64,000 bases of DNA from Brevipalpus yothersi (GCA_003956705.1 QZCP01000556.1:310001-374000); one strand, 5' to 3'. Numbered from the stretch's first letter, positions 1 through 12,334 are shown. The notes: generated by a model not told the origin, from the sequence alone. Numbers and translations: made by a program.

Positions 1-15
1 TAATTATTACTCGAT

Positions 16-483
16 TTATCTATGGTCAAGAGTTGTCTTTTTGTGACTGATTGGTGACAATGTTTTGTTCTGGTGTGGATATTTCAGGAATGTGTAAGGT
101 ATCTGAGCTTTGAAGATTGATCCATTGTTCCACATTAGGAAGCGAGTCCGTTCCTATATTGAATTAGAAATTAAATTTCCGCTGAGAACTACTGATCAAT
201 TGAGAAGAATACTCACTTCTTTGGCTTCGTTTGGCGAAAAAGTAATATGAGCATGAACTTCATCAGGCTCTGTATCTGAGTACAAACATAGGCGTCTTAA
301 AAGGACAACCTTATAGGTAGGAGTCTTACTGAGATGTCTAAGATTTACATAATATATTAAGCAAGGTTGTGTATAAAAATCACGTTCATTCACGTCTGTG
401 ATATCTTCAAAATGTGGCACTCTTCCACAGTTGATAGTTTGAAAGATTATCAAAAGAATGATTACATATGAGGATGGAATCAT
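16..483 (-). CDS. small secreted protein, unknown family (two-exon model)
   Basis: Proposed exons are 483-217 and 153-16, giving about 134 residues. The ATG at 483 opens a signal peptide (MIPSS, then a VIILLII-type hydrophobic core, ending near NCG). The mature part has three Cys and many aromatic and basic residues. Exon 1 stops at an AAAGAA|GTGAGT donor in phase 0. Reading on from a CAATATAG acceptor at 154 stays open for 45 codons to a TAA at 16-18, but that acceptor has a weak pyrimidine tract, so the second exon is less certain and the gene could continue off the window edge. I do not recognise the family. Secretion is inferred from the N-terminus only. Confidence 0.45.
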
Positions 484-2404
484 CCTCGTTTGATATTCGA
501 ATTAATTTCAGTGAAATAATAATTCAAGGATTTTGGGTAATTTTCGGTAATGCTTGATCAAAAGTTGTAGTTTTTTGGATCAGAAACATGATTCGATTTT
601 TTTCAAATTGATCTCAGATTTCCGAAGGTCTATTTATTCGATTCATGCGCAAACTAATCAATTATTGCTTTTTCACTTTTTTATCTCAATTTGAAAAGTT
701 ACCATTTATCAATTGAGACTAAGATTTTTCTGAAACATCTTCAGCTTGTGAAATCTATAAGTATTCTTAAGAAGACATGCGATGCATAAAGTTACAGAAA
801 TTTCAATCAATTGTCTTGGGAAACAGGTGAATAGAGAAAATTTTTCATTGAGAGATTCCATCATGATATAACTGAATCCAAAACTTTAGAGATGGGAGTG
901 TGTCATCTCAACTGATTTAATACCATTATTGATTGCTTCTTCTAGATATGCCGATAGAATATGCCGATAGATAGAAAAAGAGTCAATCTCTTTCAATTAG
1001 GTGATGATAGAGAGATCGAAGCCATCTTCATATCGACATATCCATTTAGTCTAGTAGAAATTTTCATCTTCAGGTTGAAACCAATGTGAAGTTTCTCAGC
1101 AGCTCTGCCGATGGTATGATTGAAAAAAGCTAGAAATCGACCATCAAAATCAAACCAATCATAAGTCTGTGATATTTCATGCGACTGTTTAGCATAATCT
1201 TAATTAGATTCAGTAAAGTACTAATTAGTAGAAATTAGTGAGTGATAATTAGTTTTTATTGTTGAAATAAGCCTCAATGTTCTCACCCGAAAGATTTGGC
1301 TTGATTAGGACTTCCAAAATTAAGCATTGAATGAATACAAACCAATTCCTTTCGAATCTCGAGGCCGTTTGATACAAGTGTTCTCAATCAAAATGTTTAA
1401 AAATTTTGGAAAATAGTTTTAAGAATTCAGTTGTAAAGCTTAACTTATTTTTCTGATGAATTCCCATGGATGCATTCGAGAAAAAACAGAAACCCATGAT
1501 GAGATGAGATTGGATTGTCACATATTCAACCCCTACACAATACATCAATTAGCTGACTGATACTCGTTGTTTATTCAATTGAATGCTTCCTTCCTTGGTA
1601 TTAGTACCAGATGCTACTTAGCATTGAGAAATGATAAGAAAATTTTCATCGCAACGTGAATTCAACTAGTGATCGATACTTACTTCTTGAACATATTAAT
1701 ATTCTCTGGTTCTGATCATAGTTATCTTCCTAATCATATTGAAAGAAATAAAGCGTATCTAGCGACAGACTTATGACCAAAAATCTTTACCATATTAACC
1801 CGATTGATTGATAGAGTCGACACACTTTTAAATAGCTTCTTACCATGACTGCCAACTTTTTCACAGGTAAGACATGAGCCGAACAAGTACCATTGTGAAT
1901 TGAATAGCTTCTGCTCTCAAGTCTTGAGAAAGTCTCCTTAAAATATCTTTGGAAAGAATATCTAGAAATTTTCAAGTCTTTGAAAATAGAAAATGTAGAA
2001 TCTGATCGCGAAACCAAGCCTCTTTTCTCCATAGATCCCCATGAACAGAGATAATGAGAGAATACAATTCCACGAAATGAGATCAAATTGTGAAGTAACT
2101 CAAATTAAAATATTTACTGTTGTTACCACCGCACAATTAATTCAATGAATTGTCAGATCTAGCTGTGGTTCTCGTACTTCGCACTTGGCTGGAAAACGTT
2201 TGCTTTTCAAACGATAAACAGGTGCTAATGAATTCGAACATGAAACATGAAAATTTCACATTGCAAATGAGAACAATTAAGTTTTATTGAAACTTAATTG
2301 ACAGAAACACATTTTTTTGTTTCGATAAATCATAGACGAGTGAATGAGATATTGAACATTGATTGGTGAAGAACAATCAACTTCCTTCAATTGTTGAAAG
2401 CAAA
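484..2404. other. intergenic, no gene recognised
   Basis: AT-rich sequence between two minus-strand secreted-protein genes. Open frames here (for example near 1787-2086) are short, lack family resemblance and have no convincing splice partners. A TTTATT at 2283-2288, which is AATAAA on the minus strand, lies 117 nt past the stop of the 2405-3310 gene and is its likely polyadenylation signal. Confidence 0.5.
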
Positions 2405-3310
2405 TCACGAGATACCGATGGCAGAAGTGATTTTAATTATATCACCAGATGATCTCACCATCTTGAAATGATTCTGATCGAATTGACCGAGAAGTGTTTC
2501 CGTCGCAGTTGAATTATCGGTTGCACTGCTCACCACATCAGTATAGTCGCCATCAGGACCAATGTTAACCTTTGTCTGCACTAGAGTCCCTTTAGGTTCT
2601 TGGGAAAACGATTCTCTAGAATTCTTTGTTGACGACTGTATGATTGGATGAGTTCTTTTCGAATCAGTTGGAATTTTTTTTGTATCAACGAAATTTTTAC
2701 ACTTGTCCATCAATGATTCGATGATCTTGTCAGAATCCGATTGAAGGGATAAACTCTTCGACTTTAACATGGTGGAAGGTTCATCTGGATCAGCATTTCG
2801 CTTGAGGTTCACTGGCAGAATTATACTGGCTTCCACATATTTAGCAATAGAATCAATCAGACCAATATTTTGTTGAGTTGTAACAATATTGCCGCCAGTA
2901 TGAGTAGCTTGATCTGTCCCAATTAAATTGTAGTTTATAATTTGACCTGCTTGGCCAACAGTATTTGCTCGACTAATCGATACTTTTGGATTATTTTGAT
3001 GTCCTCTGAAAGAAGTGTCCCAATGAAGTTCTATTCTTGAATTCTCAATATTCATTTTCTTACCTAAGAGACTTATGTTGAGAAGGATACGGACTTTGGG
3101 GCTGAGATGAATGATCACTTGAGGTATCAGAGCCACGAAAAAGATCGATGCAAACTTTCTTCAAAGCATCATCTGTGGGATTTTTCAGAGTATAAAAAAT
3201 GAAATAAGGAATCAGATCATACCTTGATTCTTCTGAGGAATCCCGTAGGCTACAGTTGAGAGCTGAGAAAACAAAATGAAGCAAAATATCGAATCACCGA
3301 GCTGCATCAT
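2405..3310 (-). CDS. secreted protein, unknown family
   Basis: Three exons, 3310-3223, 3172-3064 and 3005-2405, join in frame to give about 265 residues. The start is an ATGATG at 3310. The first 23 or so residues form a signal peptide (MMQLGDSIFCFILF core, cut near VAYG). Donors are CAAG|GTATG and CTTAG|GTAAG; acceptors are CCCACAG and TTCTTTCAG; introns are only about 50-58 nt. The mature chain is polar, rich in Ser, Thr, Asn and Lys, with only two Cys and no transmembrane segment. A middle stretch around GQAGQIINYNL is Gly/Gln/Asn-rich. No domain is recognised. A good TATA/initiator pair sits 33-61 nt upstream, suggesting a strong, regulated promoter as in many secreted arthropod genes. 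Confidence 0.65.
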
Positions 3311-3339
3311 TGAATTTCAATTAATTTAATTAGTTTAAC

Positions 3340-3371
3340 GACTGATTAAAATACTTCTGAACACTTTTATA
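3340..3371 (-). promoter_or_regulatory. TATA box plus initiator for the 2405-3310 gene
   Basis: On the minus strand TATAAAAG occupies 3371-3364 and TCAGTC occupies 3345-3340, with the initiator A at 3343. The 28-nt spacing matches the arthropod TATA/Inr arrangement. Transcription would start 33 nt before the ATG. Confidence 0.65.
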
Positions 3372-3399
3372 CACTTTACCTGAATATACAGATATCTTT

Positions 3400-3402
<3 letters not shown>

Positions 3403-3459
<57 letters not shown>
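3403..3459. repeat. (TC)n microsatellite
   Basis: About 28 uninterrupted TC units lie just upstream of the TATA box of the 2405-3310 gene. On that gene's strand it reads as a GA tract, which in arthropods can act as a GAGA-factor-type site; that role is inference. Confidence 0.95.
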
Positions 3460-3462
<3 letters not shown>

Positions 3463-5196
3463 ACATTCTAGGCTTTGAGGTATGCGATACATATTGTCTC
3501 ATGCTGCCTGCTGCTGATGGTGCCGGTTATTGTCATAGCAAGATAAAAAATAAAAGATAAAAGATTTCAATTAATATTAGATTAATCCTGATTCTTCGAC
3601 TTATTTCATGATCATCGATGATCGATGATGAGCATGTTCCAATCAATTCGCTCGTTGGATAAATTAAGCCCTGCAGTTATGATATTCATAAAAATGTGCC
3701 CTTATAAATTGATCTGCTCCATCTGGCACCAGAGTCTGGGCAAAATATTTTTGTTTCTCTATGTGATTACGACAAAATAAATTCGTTATTTTTCCAAAAA
3801 TTAGCAAGTTAATCAGATGCAACGCCATTGTTCTAATTGCATTGTAAATTTGTGCAGTGAGAAGTTTTTATAATTAATATTCAATCGGTCTAAATTGCTA
3901 TGACTCTGATAAAATAAACCAAGAGCTAAATGTATCCTCCAGCGATCTAACTAAAGCTCTAGAATGGAATATGGAAAATCTGATGATGGGAGAAGTTACC
4001 AAGTCTTACATAATTCTTCAATGAATTTTCGAGTGAAACAGATTATAGTTTTTCAAGGTACAGAATGGAGTTAATGAGCTCGTTAAACTGACTATCTTTT
4101 TCAGATGCTAGAATGACTGATTCTGTTGTCTCGAACCCATTTTGGATTTGTTTTCTTCAGACAAATTTTTTTCTTCTCACATAATATGTTATAAATGATT
4201 GAGAAATAGAGGCATGATTGAATATCGACTCGAAAACTCGCCGGTAAAAAGTATCTAAATTTTCATTTGGAGAGTTTGGTCAAATTTTAAATGAGGCTCA
4301 TGGGATCATTTGATCAAATTACTCAAACGATTTTCATTGTACTGGGAGAAACTTTAGGGAAATTTAAAAAACTATTAATTGTTAGCTTGCATTCAAAAAA
4401 CTCAAGGAAGTCCAAGAATTTGGTTTCTTCAAATGACTTTTCCTCGAACCACTCGAAAGGGCATTTTAACTATTCGCCAGATTTTTTCCAATTTTTCACT
4501 AACACTTTGCAAATTGCTCCTAAACCAGCGACAAAAACATTTCAACAAAGTTTTATTCCAACCAAAAGAAAAACTTCATTCCCTATCTAGAGAAGTCGCT
4601 AAAAGAAAGTTTCCACCTTCGATCGAGAAAAGTTCTTCGAAAATGTTCTCATTTTCGATCGAACAAAACTTGTCAAGTTCTAAGAAGCGCCCTCTTCAAC
4701 AATAATTCTTGGTTCATCAAAATGAGTGATGCAAGAGAGAAGAATTATTATCATTGATCTCACTTTTCAAGTGTGTAAGAGGGAGATAAAATGTGTTCAT
4801 GGTGTATATTGTGTATGTGCCGTGATTTGAATTGATTTATTGATAACTTGATTGGAATCTTTGATGATTGTGTGAATACTCATTTTGTTGCCCTCAAATA
4901 AAGTTTCACTCTCCTTTACATACATACATACATTTATTTGTTGATTTGTGGTGCTCATTGATTCATCTGTGTGTATGTGTATATACACTTGTTCCTTTGA
5001 TTAACATCACCTGCATACACTACTACTTCCGAACACCATGTCAATGTTTGTAATCGATGTTTCATTATTTTTATCGATTGAATTATAGATTCATGATCTC
5101 ATAGTTATCGAATAGTGATGTGAAGAGAGAGTAAATTATAATGCAGCTACATTTGATGGTCACAAACGTTCAATTGTAATTGACTTTCTTGCCAGT
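3460..5196. other. intergenic and probable WDR47 5' region
   Basis: No protein gene is recognised; the open frames near 4291-4705 look like chance frames. The WDR47 start codon is preceded by a good acceptor (pyrimidine-rich tract ending GCCAG at 5195), so WDR47 probably has an upstream non-coding exon here. The stretch 4868-4900 holds a TTGTGTGAATACT ... TTTGTTGCC block that recurs upstream of the sphingosine kinase gene. TACA and TG/GT-rich simple sequence lies at 4918-4990. Confidence 0.45.
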
Positions 5197-8100
5197 ATGC
5201 CCGCTCTGGCGAACTTCATTCTCCGAGAGGAGGATGTTGTCCGAATGGTGTTGGAATTTCTCAACAATCGAGAGCTCAATATTTCTCAATTAAGTTTAGA
5301 ACGTGAAACTGGTGTTCATAATGGTCTATACTCCGATGATCTCTTGTTCCTACGACAATTGATACTCGATGGTCAATGGGAATATTGTTTACAATTTATC
5401 GAGCCACTGCAAAAAATTCCAGAATTCAATGGTACTGCCGTTCAATATCATATACATAAACACAAATATTTGGAATTATTGTGTATACGATCTGAGGCAG
5501 GACCTTATCAGAATGTAGAGGTTGCCGTTAATGAGGTTGTGGGATGTTTGAAAGAATTGGAAAAATGCTGTCCAACCAAAGAGGATTACAACGAAATGTG
5601 TCTATTGCTCACATTGCCTTCCATAAATCATCATCCAGATTTCAAGAATTGGAATCCAAGTAACTCTCGTCTCAAGTGTTTTGATAAAATATTACCGTTT
5701 GTTGAGAAATATCTTCCATTTGAGAAAAAATCAGAGGAACGTTCAAGAGAAGCTACCGGTGATCGGTTATTGCAGCTAATAATCAAAGGAATTTTGTATG
5801 AATCATGCGTAAATTATTGTGAAGAGAAAGCCACTTTTGCCATCGATGAAGATGAAAAAATGAAATTTGGCAGCTTATTAGATGGAGGTGGATTTCGCAA
5901 TGGTGATCTGAGCTTACTATCATGGTTACAAAGTCTTCCCTCGGAAATATTCTCCTATCCATTTGAACAGAAAACTTTAGATGTAGATGTAGAACAAATA
6001 GAAAAGCCATCTCTGGTAGCTTCATGGTCCGAGCTGATTATGGTGACACCGATAAAGCCGAAAAAATTTCCTCACTCAGAAACACCATTCAATCGATTAA
6101 GAGCATCCGATTTAATGTCCAGATCATTGATCCCGGGCGTGGTTGATAATTTTTCTCGCAGTTTTGTTGAATTCACTGTGGGTGAGGTTGCCGAAATGTC
6201 TCGCTCTTCTTTGGCCGGTGTCGGCTTCCATTTAAAATCTAGTCCAACACCTAAGAAAGCAAGTGAACAAACCAATGTTGACCGACTTTTTGATGCTGGC
6301 GATGTGTTCAATTCAAGCTGTATTGATCGATTGCCATGTTCTGACGATAACAAGACACCCGCCAATAGAATGCTTAAATCACCTTCATCCTCCTCTTCCA
6401 CTTCTCATCATCACCATCACCATCTCCATCAGAAGAGCCACCCACATGGAAAAATCTGCAAATCAGATGAGCCAAAAGTGGGTAAAAGTGGTAGTAGTGA
6501 TCAGTGTGATCCGTCTGATTTGTGGATGAAATTTAAAGATAAGAAAAAGCGTCATCCAAGTGACAAACCAAATGAGGAGAAAATATCTTTAGATTCACAA
6601 GATTCGCTCACTAATCAGCATAAAAATGAATTCTCATATTCATCCATGAAATCCGCTCCTTCTTCCATTCAAAAAGCATCTGATATTGCAAGTGCCAATG
6701 AAGAGCATCTCTCTAGTACACCCAAATCTTCCGTTAATCGAGCTAAGATACATGAAGCCGTACCTCCTGGAACCTCTCCCATCACCTCCTCCACAATCAC
6801 CAAAATCAAACCTTCCGAGTCATTGAAAGAAAGATCAGGTGAGTTCATTTCCCAGCTTACCATATTTATCTAATAGCTAAGTCATTCAGCTGTTTTAATT
6901 GCTCGACTAGGATGCTAATACAGTTTTCCGATAGCTTCCTGGTTTCTTGATTGATATGATTGATATGATTGAGACATGAAAATGCTGACAAGAGAGCGCT
7001 TGAAAATCATATGATTCACTGTGACATGGTAACGAAAGTGCTGATCATCCCTCCATGTACCAAACAGTGAACTGTTGAAGAGTGTGTAGACTTGAAAAGG
7101 ATTTGTACTTGATAGGATGGGCTAATTTTTAGAGTAAAATTAGATTACTTCAAAGTTACGTTTGCCTCAACATACTGTTGGATGCCTATTCTCGATGGGA
7201 AAAAGAAATGCTCGCGAATATTTTCTGAAAGCTGGAATTCTCTCCGAATGTCGTTCCGAAAAAAAATCAAAAACCTGATAAATAGCTGAATTCTTTTCCA
7301 GTATTAGCATCAAAGCTTGGAAGATATCGATGGCTAATGCTTTTGGAATTTGACAATCGCAAATTCGAACAAAATTCACTTTTCTTTTATGCTTGTCAGT
7401 TGATCACTAAGTTCAATCGAATTTGACATGTTTTTGTGCTCATTGGCTTAGAAAGTCGAAAATTGTCAAGTCCTAGAGATGAGCATGATTCAAAAAGCAG
7501 ATACTTCTCATCCGTTGAATCAGTAAAAGCTCATGAGAGATTTTTTCATTCTTTCATCTTTCTTGTATGAGTCGAACTTGGACTTGATTCCAAACCAATT
7601 GTAGAGTTTTCAGAATCAAATCGTTAGAAGATTCGCAAGAGATTTTCTGAGAGACAGAGAGCCAGGTTATTTATAAATAGTAGAACTGTTGATTACTTCG
7701 CAATTTCAAAATTGTTATCACAACTAGAATGATTAACTTCAAAACTCTTTACTAACTGGATCACTTCCGATCAAGCACAAATATATGGGCGTTAAGATCA
7801 CCAACGTTTGCTGAATTTTCGCTAATCTCGCTGAATTCATGTCAATCAATTGATCCTTGAACCCTTTTCCTGATTCGATAGACTCATCTGTTGATTGAGG
7901 TCAAATTAGGTGAAAAATGTTCCTCTCTAATCGGAAAGCCTTACTAGTCAAGCTGTTAGAGATCACCGTTTGATGATGTAAATATTCAAACGAGACCAAC
8001 CAGAGTTTCTCAAATTATCAAATTTAAATCATAATGATATCAATTCATCAGAGCTGGGGCACGTTTTCATTACCTTAGATCGTGAAGGATTGGCATTCCG

Positions 8101-9711
8101 ACTATTTACAAAGTTCCAAATCCTCTTCAATCAGTCAGAAAAGTTTTGCGTTTCATTAACCTTCTTTCAAAATGGAAATGCTCCGTACAGAGAGACCAGT
8201 AAATCTTCAATCTTGGCTTTGTGGCTTGATGAGGCCCAACAAAAGTAGATAATTATTCAAGTGTAGGCACATGAAATTCAGACAATCATTCTTCTTTCAA
8301 CTTTCTTATAGTAGGCGACTGACCTTTTATACATTTAAATATATATCAAATTGACCTATCAAGTTATCAAGTAAAGCTTCCTCGCTCATTCAATTCTTTT
8401 TCTCTTTCGCAGTAGATCAAAAGAGGCATCCATCTCATGTAAGTAACCATAATGAATCATTAAGATTGTGTCAGAACTACCCACTGAGAATTTCATGGAA
8501 TCTTATCTTCAACCTTTACACTAATTGTTCATGTCTGTGACTTGAATAACATTTCTGAGAGGAAGAGAAAAAAATTTTCTCTAATTTGATGATAATTATC
8601 TTTCTAGGAGGCAAAATCAATAGAGTGTCACAATGATATCGCTTCAACCGCCCAGAAGACGAAAACAGTACTCAATAACAATTTCAATAATGAAGAATTA
8701 ATCGCAAGTAAGCAAGCTCGCTTCATTCCTGTTACCAAATTGGAAGACGCTCAAGCGATTCGGGCTGTCGAATTTCATCCACATGGTCGTCTATACGCAA
8801 TCGGCTCCAATTCAAAAACTTTACGAATATGCGAATATCCAAAGAATCATGAGCTTCGCTCACTTAAAAGTGATCATGAAGCCTATCAGCCAAATGTTCT
8901 CCTCAAAAAACTTAAACACCACAAAGGATCAATCTATTGTTTAGGCTGGAGTGGTCGGGGTGATGTACTGGCAACAGGCTCTAATGATAAGACCATTAAG
9001 ATGATGCGCTTCGATGAGGATACATGCGATTTCATTGGAACCGATACTGAGCTTACAATGCATGATGGCACGATTCGAGATTTGTGTTTTATGGAAGATT
9101 CAAGTAATGGATTCACCACACTGGTCTCGGGTGGTGCAGGAGATTGTAAAATTTATATTACCGATTGTGAAACATTCACTCCTTATCAAGCGCTATCTGG
9201 TCACTCTGGTCCAATACATTCTCTCTACTCTTGGGGAAGCAATACATTTGTCAGTGGATCTCTGGATCGGACTATTCGTTTTTGGGATCTACGGACACGA
9301 GGTTGTGTCAATTTGATTACCGCTCCACCAGCACCCGGTTTAGTTCATGGTAGCTCGGTGAATGCTGTGTGTGTAGAATCCTCTGGACGCTTATTGGTAT
9401 CTGGACATGAGGATGGCAATTGTATGCTGTACGATATTCGTGGTGGACGAATTGTTCAAATAATTCGACCACACACTTCGGAAATACGAACCATACGATT
9501 TTCACCCAAATCTTTCTATCTACTTACTGGTGGCTATGATGACAAAATAATTCTCACTGATCTTCAAGGTGATCTCACAAAGCCTACGCCAAGCCTTGTG
9601 GTGGCTGAACAAAAAGACAAAGTGATACAAGGAAGATGGCATCCGCATGATTTCACTTTTCTGACAACTTCGGCAGATAAAACTGCTATCTTGTGGTCTC
9701 TTCCAAATTAG
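5197..9711 (+). CDS. Wdr47: WD repeat-containing protein 47 (nemitin)
   Basis: Exons 5197-6838, 8413-8438 and 8608-9711 join in frame to give about 923 residues, close to the roughly 920 of vertebrate WDR47. The N-terminus (about 10-110) is the LisH/CTLH region with the family block GLYSDDLLFLRQLILDGQW. The central 300 residues are low-complexity, with a His-rich run near residue 403 and Ser/Lys-rich stretches. The C-terminus (about 600-923) is a WD40 propeller starting LEDAQAIRAVEFHPHG and including GSNSKTLR, HHKGSIYC, GTIRDLCFME and LTGGYDDKI. The family acts with microtubules and MAPs in neurons. The long intron 6839-8412 could hide a further small exon, but the join given is in phase. The 26-nt exon 2 is notable. 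A 5' UTR intron is likely because a good acceptor directly precedes the ATG. Confidence 0.93.
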
Positions 9712-10039
9712 TAGAAAACGAAAGCTTTACTTAACGATCAAATATTTAGGATATTTTAATCGAATTATGATTTATTCAAACATAAATCTTCCTTACATGC
9801 TTCCCTTACCTTTTTTCGAGAAGAAGACCAAAAATTGTTCCATTAACTTTGATCGTAAATCTGAATATACATATGAATCAAATTATTTTTCTGGTCCTTG
9901 TCCATTCAATCCATCCAATTGGATATTCATCACTATTCAGTTATTATCCACCTTTCGCATCTAAGGATACAATTTTGTTCGTTGTGAAGAGTGGAAAGAT
10001 TCTCTTCCACCACTTCATAATTCGATTGATCACAACAGA
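9712..10039 (+). other. intergenic between WDR47 and the small membrane protein
   Basis: A 328-nt AT-rich gap that must contain the WDR47 3' UTR and the promoter or leader of the next gene. No clear AATAAA and no TATA/Inr pair were seen. Confidence 0.4.
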
Positions 10040-10528
10040 ATGTCCACTCTGAATGGTTTCAAGAATCAGAGCCTACTGCGTTCCGCTCCCAAAAAACAGT
10101 CAAATATTGGGGCAATTCAAAAACCTAGTCGAGAGGAATACTTTATCTATGGAGTAATTATTTCTCTGGTCATATTTCTAATATTCCTATTATTGCTGAT
10201 TAGAGACATTTATATTGACATGAAAAGACTTGTTCGAAACAAAAATGAGAGAAGAAAATCTAGAGATTCATTACGGAGAGCATCAAGAGAAATTGAGCGA
10301 AAGTCTCGCGAATCTCTTCCCGTGAAATCTAAAGATTTATCACCTGCAACTACTCCACCAGTAAAAGTTACCAAGTCGGAAATTAAACCTGCTCGAAAAT
10401 CTTCACAATTGGTTCCGAAAAATACTCGCGAACTATTTGCCAGAAGATCTAGAGAGGAACTTCATCGAAGATCGAAAGAAGCGATCGTAAAGTTGGCAAA
10501 AGAATTGTATCCACAACCAAAAAAATAG
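10040..10528 (+). CDS. small single-pass membrane protein with basic repeat tail, unknown family
   Basis: A single-exon frame of 162 residues starting with ATG. It has a short polar N-terminus, one strong transmembrane helix at about residues 35-56 (Ile/Leu/Phe only) followed at once by basic residues, then a highly charged tail. The tail repeats an S-R-E/D unit about every 7-8 residues: KSRDSL, ASREIE, KSRESL, then RSREEL and RSKEAI near the end. By the positive-inside rule the tail should be cytosolic. I do not recognise a family. The WDR47 stop lies 329 nt upstream on the same strand. A possible AATAAA lies near 10987. Confidence 0.6.
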   Translation: MSTLNGFKNQSLLRSAPKKQSNIGAIQKPSREEYFIYGVIISLVIFLIFLLLLIRDIYIDMKRLVRNKNERRKSRDSLRRASREIERKSRESLPVKSKDLSPATTPPVKVTKSEIKPARKSSQLVPKNTRELFARRSREELHRRSKEAIVKLAKELYPQPKK

Positions 10529-10864
10529 TTTCACTTACTTTTCGCGATTTAAACCGTGAAAATTTTAAGTGAAAACAAAACAGCTATGCGAATGAGTGAT
10601 GAGAACTTTTCTCATCAGTCTCATGAGTTGATTAATTGGATCTGTTGTTTGCTTGAAAAAGAAGAAAAAGAAGAGGAAGATGAACAAGGCAAATGTGAAA
10701 AAATGAGTAAATAGGAAGAAAAGTAACCTTTTCTGAATTCATGAGAGAATCTTTCCACTCTGGAGAACATTTGTAACAATAATAGTATTCACTCATTGAC
10801 TTGGACAAATTCTGTGACCATTACTGGGTGCTCCTTCACACCTAAACACTGAACGAACCTCATG

Positions 10865-10866
<2 letters not shown>

Positions 10867-10913
<47 letters not shown>
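10867..10913. repeat. (TC)n microsatellite
   Basis: About 23 uninterrupted TC units in intergenic sequence. Confidence 0.95.
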
Positions 10914-10915
<2 letters not shown>

Positions 10916-11103
10916 ATGAGAAAGAGGCCTTAGACAACAGTCAGTGATCTGTAATCGATAGAATGCTATTTATTTGGGACAAGTGAAAATAAAGAGTTAA
11001 TTTTAAGTTCACCCAAGAATTAGATGTAATGGACAACTTTAAATATCGCGGATGGCTACCGATGGACACAATCAGATTCACATCGAATGGTCCAACCGTT
11101 AAG

Positions 11104-11138
11104 TTGGATTGGATTGGATTGGATTGGATTGGATTGGA
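11104..11138. repeat. (TTGGA)7 tandem repeat
   Basis: Seven perfect copies of the pentamer TTGGA in a row. It differs from the arthropod telomere unit TTAGG in its third and fourth bases and is probably an ordinary pentanucleotide microsatellite. Confidence 0.95.
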
Positions 11139-11819
11139 TGGTCATTATGTTCGCTTGTGATTCCAATTTTGGACTATGATTACTATCTTATAACTCTTCT
11201 CTCGCCCCCATATCTTATGCTGAGCTGGGGGCCCTAAGAATCATATTTCAAAATTATCTCATACGGAAAATAGTTTTCACTTTTTAATATTAATGAGTTG
11301 TATGTTCACCAGCCATCAGTGGTCAGCCTTTATTCACTCATTCTACACTATATTATTCGTTTCATTTTCCGGGGAGTCAAAAAGTAGAGATAGAAAAATT
11401 ACTCGAGTGTTCTAATGCTCCACAATTGGGCTGAATATTTATTTTTAGATATATTTTTAGACTGGACTCAAGTGGACTATATACTCATTTCAGTATACTC
11501 TTAAGGAATTAAAGTATTTATATTCTCATATAAAAGTCGATGTGAACCAAAATTTTGTCTTCATTTTCGATTCAACTGCCGTTATACGAGTAACTGTATC
11601 TCGAATGTATTGATATAAAATTTTTTGGTATCAAAAAATTTCTTCCACCTTCCGTCTTTGTGAACAAATTATTTCATCTTTTTGTGCAAATTTTACAATT
11701 TCTCTCTGAAAAATGGTGTTTGTTCTGAACAATATATCAAAATTATCAGTAAAAATTGGTGATTTGTGGATACAATTTAATCGTGTATCGTGGTGAAGTG
11801 AATAAATCTATCAATAATA

Positions 11820-12334
11820 ATGTTACTAAAGAAATCAAATCAGACTTTAACACTGTTCATTTATTTCACAATATTGTTACTCATTATACTTGGTACACTT
11901 AATAGTGGAGTGAATGCAAGTCGACGTCGTAAAATTGAGATTGCAAAAAAAGTTGGAGCAGCATTAGTGTAAGTGTATTGGAATGGCGGATAAAATGTGT
12001 ATATATGTCCATATGATGATTTTGATTGGAATATTTTATTTTCATCTCTCTCAGAATTGCTGCCAAGAATAGGAAATTTCTTACTTTTCTTCCTCTTCCC
12101 TTTCCGTTGCCGATTCCGTAAGTATCATTCGATCGTTTTGTTCTCACACACCAACTAATTGTGTTCACTTCACTTCATGTATACATGTTTTTCTCTTTAA
12201 TTTGACTTCCCTTTCCTTGATAAAGGGTGTTCAAAAACTATCAGCCAGTAATTCATGATCCGTTATTCTTCAAACATCAACTTGTTAAACAACATATTGG
12301 TGGAGGTATTGGTGGAATCGGAGGTTTTGGTTGA
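11820..12334 (+). CDS. short secreted peptide precursor, unknown family
   Basis: Exons 11820-11968, 12055-12117 and 12226-12334 join in phase to give 106 residues. The first 35 or so form a signal peptide or anchor (basic MLLKK, then a long Leu/Ile core, ending near GVNAS). SRRRK follows directly and resembles a basic processing site. The middle has a Pro-rich run (FLPLPFPLPIP) and the C-terminus is Gly-rich (GGGIGGIGGFG), a pattern seen in small cuticle or secreted peptides of arthropods. There are no Cys. Splice sites are GTAAGTG/CTCTCTCAG and GTAAGTA/GATAAAG. The family is not recognised; a secreted structural or antimicrobial-like role is speculation. Confidence 0.6.

Larger units (their letters stand above)
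10529..11819. other. intergenic with two simple repeats
   Basis: No gene is recognised. It contains a (TC)n tract at 10867-10913 and a seven-unit TTGGA tandem at 11104-11138, otherwise AT-rich unique sequence. An initiator-like TATCAGTAAA near 11745 lies about 75 nt before the next ATG, without a TATA box. Confidence 0.5.

Noticed and set aside
6072..6401. Antisense frames inside WDR47 exon 1
   Set aside because: Shadow of the recognised coding frame on the other strand; no family resemblance of its own.
11104..11138. (TTGGA)7 as interstitial telomere sequence
   Set aside because: The arthropod telomere unit is TTAGG; TTGGA differs in order and bases, and the tract is short, so a plain microsatellite is more likely.
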